8,039 bases of DNA from Thermoplasmata archaeon (GTDB taxonomy: Archaea > Thermoplasmatota > Thermoplasmata > Lutacidiplasmatales > UBA184), in assembly GCA_021828085.1 (NCBI GenBank), contig JAKATE010000087.1, positions 1 through 8,039 of the forward strand, written 5' to 3'. The position numbers were made by a program, and so were the translations under genes. Numbering within the stretch: the stretch's first letter is position 1; the number at the start of each line of letters is the position of its first letter. Below, piece after piece: positions 6,113 through 8,039 of this stretch. Under the pieces are notes generated by a model. That model made no database searches, was not told where the DNA came from, and was given only the letters and a program-made list of their open reading frames with translations.

Positions 6113-6709
6113 TCAGCCCGCCGGGGCCCGGCTCCGACCGGGCCGGTCCGACCCCCGTCCGCGAGCCCGCGCCGGAAGCTCCCGGCGCATCTCGTTGGAG
6201 GCGACGAACCCGAGCCGCTCGTAGACAGGGCGACCCTGGACCGAGGCGTGGAGCGTGACCCTCGGGTAGCCGTGCGCTTCCGCCCAGCGCACCATCTCCC
6301 CGACCAGCGCCGACGCCACGCCCCTCCCTCGGGCGGAGGGAAGGGTGTACATCGAGAGGATGTACGGCAGCCGCGATCTCGCGAGGCGGCCCGGGCGAGG
6401 CTGGCTGGGGGCCAGCCAGAGCGCCCCGCTCCCCAGGGCCCTACCGCGGTCGTCCTCCGCCACGAAGGCGAGCAGCCAACCCTCGCGCAATCCCTCCAGC
6501 GCCCAGTGTCGGTACACGGGATCCGCGGCCGCGAGCTCCTTCGGGGTGGCCCCTCCGATCTCCTTCCACATCCCCCGGCGGTGGGCGACGAGGAGGTCCA
6601 CATCGCCCCTCCCTGCGCGCCGGAGGTGGAACGGGGTGCCCGGCGGGGGGGCTTCGAGGGGCGCGGAGGGACGCTTCCGGCCCCTCGCTCGGGGAACGGG
6701 AGCTCTCAC
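6113..6709 (-). CDS. GNAT family N-acetyltransferase
   Basis: A 198-residue protein starting with GTG at 6709. It would transfer an acetyl group from acetyl-CoA to an amine; the substrate is unknown. The fold begins at FHLRRAGRGDV (27-37). The core strand and pyrophosphate-binding loop are LSMYTLPSARGRGVA (118-132), where Arg127-x2-Gly130-x-Ala132 is the motif A signature, followed by a helix (SALVGEMVRWAEAHGY). The end VYERLGF is the usual motif B region. Residues 1-26 are Pro/Arg-rich and look non-globular. The start is chosen because GTG overlaps the TGA of the upstream broken acetyltransferase (GTGA, 6709-6706), a classic coupled arrangement, and no other good start exists before the domain. 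The same frame remains open upstream into an unrelated acetyltransferase fragment, so a longest-ORF caller would predict a false 389-residue fusion. Confidence 0.85.
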   Translation of the reverse strand: MRAPVPRARGRKRPSAPLEAPPPGTPFHLRRAGRGDVDLLVAHRRGMWKEIGGATPKELAAADPVYRHWALEGLREGWLLAFVAEDDRGRALGSGALWLAPSQPRPGRLARSRLPYILSMYTLPSARGRGVASALVGEMVRWAEAHGYPRVTLHASVQGRPVYERLGFVASNEMRRELPARARGRGSDRPGRSRAPAG

Positions 6710-7258
6710 CGGTCCCCCCCGCCCCCCTCCCCTCCGGCGCACGAAGCGTAAGGAGCTTCGGGCCGTAGAGCCTTCTCGTACCCACCGACGTCCCAGCAGT
6801 GGCCGAGCTTCCGGCCGACGCGGGCGAAGGTCCCTACCGGGGTGAAGTCCCAGCGAAGGTGGAGCGCTTCCGAGGCCGGGTTCGGAGGAGTCACCCCGGC
6901 CACCGTGCGCTCCAGGTCCTCCCGGACGAGCAGCTCGAAGAGCCGGAGGCAGAGGCCCGGCCCCAGGCCCCGCCGGGGGGCCCCGGGGCGCAGGTGCATC
7001 GAGGTCTCCACGGTGGTGGAGTGAGCCGAACGGGGCCGGAACTCGCTCTAGCTGGCCCAGCCGAGCCGTCCCTCCTCGGGAGAGTCCGCCGCCAGCAGCC
7101 GGTGCGGACCGCCTCCCCGATGCCCTTCGAACCAGCCGCGCCTCCACACTCATCGGTTCGATCTCGAAGGTCGCCGGGCTCGATCGGTCGTAGCGGTGGT
7201 ACACCTCGAGGACCGCGGGGACCTCCTCCGGCGCCGCGTCCCGGCAGCTGACGGACAT
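6706..7258 (-). pseudogene. Broken phosphinothricin/methionine-sulfoximine-type N-acetyltransferase (GNAT)
   Basis: Three pieces rebuild one Pat/Bar-like acetyltransferase of about 183 residues. Piece 1 starts at ATG 7258 and runs to about residue 41, containing AVLEVYHRYDRSSPATFEIEP. Near 7138 the frame shifts by one base (one extra or two missing). Piece 2 then reads GWFEGHRGGGPHRLLAADSP and reaches an in-frame TAG at 7050-7048, where the family would normally have a serine-like residue (GWAS*SEFRPR). Piece 3 continues in the same frame with VETSMHLRPGAPRRGLG (acetyl-CoA loop region), AGVTPPNPASEALH and GRKLGHCWDVGGYEKAL, and ends at TGA 6706. Live relatives acetylate phosphinothricin or methionine sulfoximine/sulfone. 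Two independent lesions argue for decay, though base-calling errors are possible. GAGGAGG abuts the ATG, and I see no TATA box upstream. Confidence 0.85.
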
Positions 7259-7320
7259 CCTCCTCTCGGAAGGGCCGGCCACGGAAGAAGAACTGCGTGT
7301 CGGAGCGGGGACGCCCTTTC

Positions 7321-7338
7321 ACCCGGGCTCCGCCGGGT
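7321..7338 (-). other. Small hairpin downstream of the SRPBCC gene
   Basis: ACCCGG (7321-7326) pairs with CCGGGT (7333-7338) across a 6-base loop, about 60 bases past the SRPBCC stop. A perfect CTCCCGGGAG palindrome (7386-7395) lies immediately after the stop. Neither has a following T tract on the minus strand, so a terminator role is uncertain. The rest of 7259-7398 shows nothing I can interpret. Confidence 0.2.
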
Positions 7339-7398
7339 CCGACCTCTCGTGAGCCACCGGAACTCCCGGAGCGGAGGCCGTCGTTCTCCCGGGAGTGA

Positions 7399-7881
7399 TC
7401 ACCGACGCCGGGGGGAACCCCGCCGGTCCTTCCGACGGTAGTCTCGCTCGAGCACGCGCGCGTAGTTCCCCCAGAGCTGGTGCATCTCCCTCTCGAGGGA
7501 GCGCCGGGAGGGGTTCTCCGTCCCCAGGAGGGCGGGACGGCGAACGCCGGTCCAGAGGAGCTCGCTCCGGTTCCCGGGGAGGGATCGCAGGGTGTACTCG
7601 AGCCTCCAGTCCCGGTGGTTCCCGCGGATCCGCGCGGTCCACCGGTTCGGGGGGTGCAGGGTGACGTCCACCCGGCTCCAGTGCCAACCGCCCGGGGTGG
7701 GCTCCAGGTCCTCGTAGACGACCTTCCCCTCGCTCCGCTCGAGGATGCGCCTCTCCTTGACCTCCTTTCCCAACCGCGGGTCCTCCGGGGTGTAGTCCGT
7801 GCACCAGCGGAAGACGAAATCGACCGGGGCGTCGAAGGCCTGGCGGATCGAATAGCGGGCGCTCCCTCTGCGTGCGGGCAT
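7399..7881 (-). CDS. SRPBCC (START/polyketide-cyclase-like) domain protein
   Basis: A 160-residue single-domain protein of the helix-grip type, which holds small hydrophobic ligands in a deep cavity; no ligand or reaction can be assigned. The order fits the fold: a first strand and helix region ARYSIRQAFDAPVDFVFRW (8-26), a run of strands (ERRILERS, KVVYEDLE, HWSRVDVTLHP, WRLEYTL, SELLWTGV), and a long C-terminal helix EREMHQLWGNYARVLERDY (130-148). The tail is basic. The frame is open upstream to 8031, but the added 50 residues are low-complexity Arg/Ser/Gly. The ATG at 7881 places the first strand right after the start and has an A/T box about 35 bp upstream. It is upstream of the broken acetyltransferase by 140 bp on the same strand and is probably transcribed separately. 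Confidence 0.8.
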   Translation of the reverse strand: MPARRGSARYSIRQAFDAPVDFVFRWCTDYTPEDPRLGKEVKERRILERSEGKVVYEDLEPTPGGWHWSRVDVTLHPPNRWTARIRGNHRDWRLEYTLRSLPGNRSELLWTGVRRPALLGTENPSRRSLEREMHQLWGNYARVLERDYRRKDRRGSPRRR

Positions 7882-7911
7882 GCCGGAAGTCTGGGTCGGA
7901 CCGGCGGATGA

Positions 7912-7918
7912 GCTTTTC
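7912..7918 (-). promoter_or_regulatory. TATA-like box for the SRPBCC gene
   Basis: The minus strand reads GAAGAAAAGCTC here (plus-strand GCTTTTC), centred about 34-35 bp before the ATG at 7881, implying a leader of roughly 8 bases. It supports 7881 as the start over the in-frame upstream start at 8031. Confidence 0.5.
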
Positions 7919-7935
7919 TTCCACGGCTCTACGCG

Positions 7936-7945
7936 ACGACGTCGT
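7936..7945. promoter_or_regulatory. Perfect 10-bp palindrome upstream of the SRPBCC promoter box
   Basis: ACGACGTCGT lies 18-27 bp upstream of the A/T box, a position where an archaeal activator or regulator could bind. The rest of 7946-8039 holds no gene I can support. A CG-rich palindrome of this length can easily arise by chance here, so this is only a candidate. Confidence 0.2.
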
Positions 7946-8039
7946 GCCTCGAACCTCCCCCTGCCCCACCGGAGGATCCCCCCCTCCCGACGCGATGAGG
8001 TCGGAAGGGATGTCCCGGGCCCGCCTCTCACTGGAGCGC

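Noticed and set aside
5429..6751. A 440-codon plus-strand frame across the alkyltransferase and GNAT genes
   Set aside because: It runs antisense to two recognisable genes and the spacer between them, with composition typical of a GC-driven shadow frame.
7048..7050. Amber codon read as pyrrolysine in the broken acetyltransferase
   Set aside because: Some Thermoplasmata-related methanogens decode UAG as pyrrolysine, but here TAG is the normal stop of three other genes (ending at 4011, 5337 and 5354), and the gene also needs a separate frameshift correction.
7882..8031. N-terminal 50-residue extension of the SRPBCC protein
   Set aside because: The extension is low-complexity Arg/Ser/Gly, covers the A/T promoter box, and precedes an ATG that places the domain's first strand at the expected position.

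Overview
The window looks archaeal. It opens with the C-terminal part of an archaeal/eukaryotic-type elongation factor 2, including the diphthamide-histidine motif. Start codons are preceded by A/T-rich boxes at TATA-box distance rather than by bacterial -35/-10 pairs. The DNA is very GC-rich (about 70% by eye), and the proteins are not strongly acidic as in haloarchaea. A high-GC Thermoplasmatota-like euryarchaeon is my best guess; this is inference, and only a search could place it.

Layout, left to right. (1) 1-648 (+): end of EF-2. (2) 764-1795 (+): complete aldo/keto reductase. (3) 1829-3007 (-): radical SAM protein with a SPASM/twitch-like C-terminal cysteine cluster, convergent with the reductase. 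(4) 3008-3168: a 161-bp divergent promoter region with one A/T-rich box for each direction. (5) 3169-5337 (+): a tight four-gene operon made of three AIM24-family (PF01987/TIGR00266-like) paralogues with a 61-residue zinc-ribbon protein between the first and second. This is the most unusual part of the window. (6) 5354-5992 (-): an O6-alkylguanine-DNA alkyltransferase, convergent with the operon. (7) 6113-6709 (-): a GNAT acetyltransferase. (8) 6706-7258 (-): a broken phosphinothricin-type N-acetyltransferase carrying one frameshift and one in-frame amber codon; its stop overlaps the start of the GNAT gene. (9) 7399-7881 (-): an SRPBCC/START-like small-ligand-binding protein.

How the genes fit together. 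Only the AIM24/zinc-ribbon genes clearly form one transcription unit, with gaps of 8-10 bp and good Shine-Dalgarno sites at the three internal genes. First genes (radical SAM, AIM24-A, alkyltransferase, SRPBCC) have an A/T box about 25-37 bp before the ATG and little or no Shine-Dalgarno, suggesting leaderless or very short-leader transcripts. The four A/T homopolymer runs of four or more bases that I found in the whole window all lie in these boxes. The remaining genes are ordinary housekeeping or accessory enzymes with no evident shared pathway. No gene-free stretch exceeds 300 bases, and I saw no tRNA, rRNA, CRISPR array or insertion sequence.
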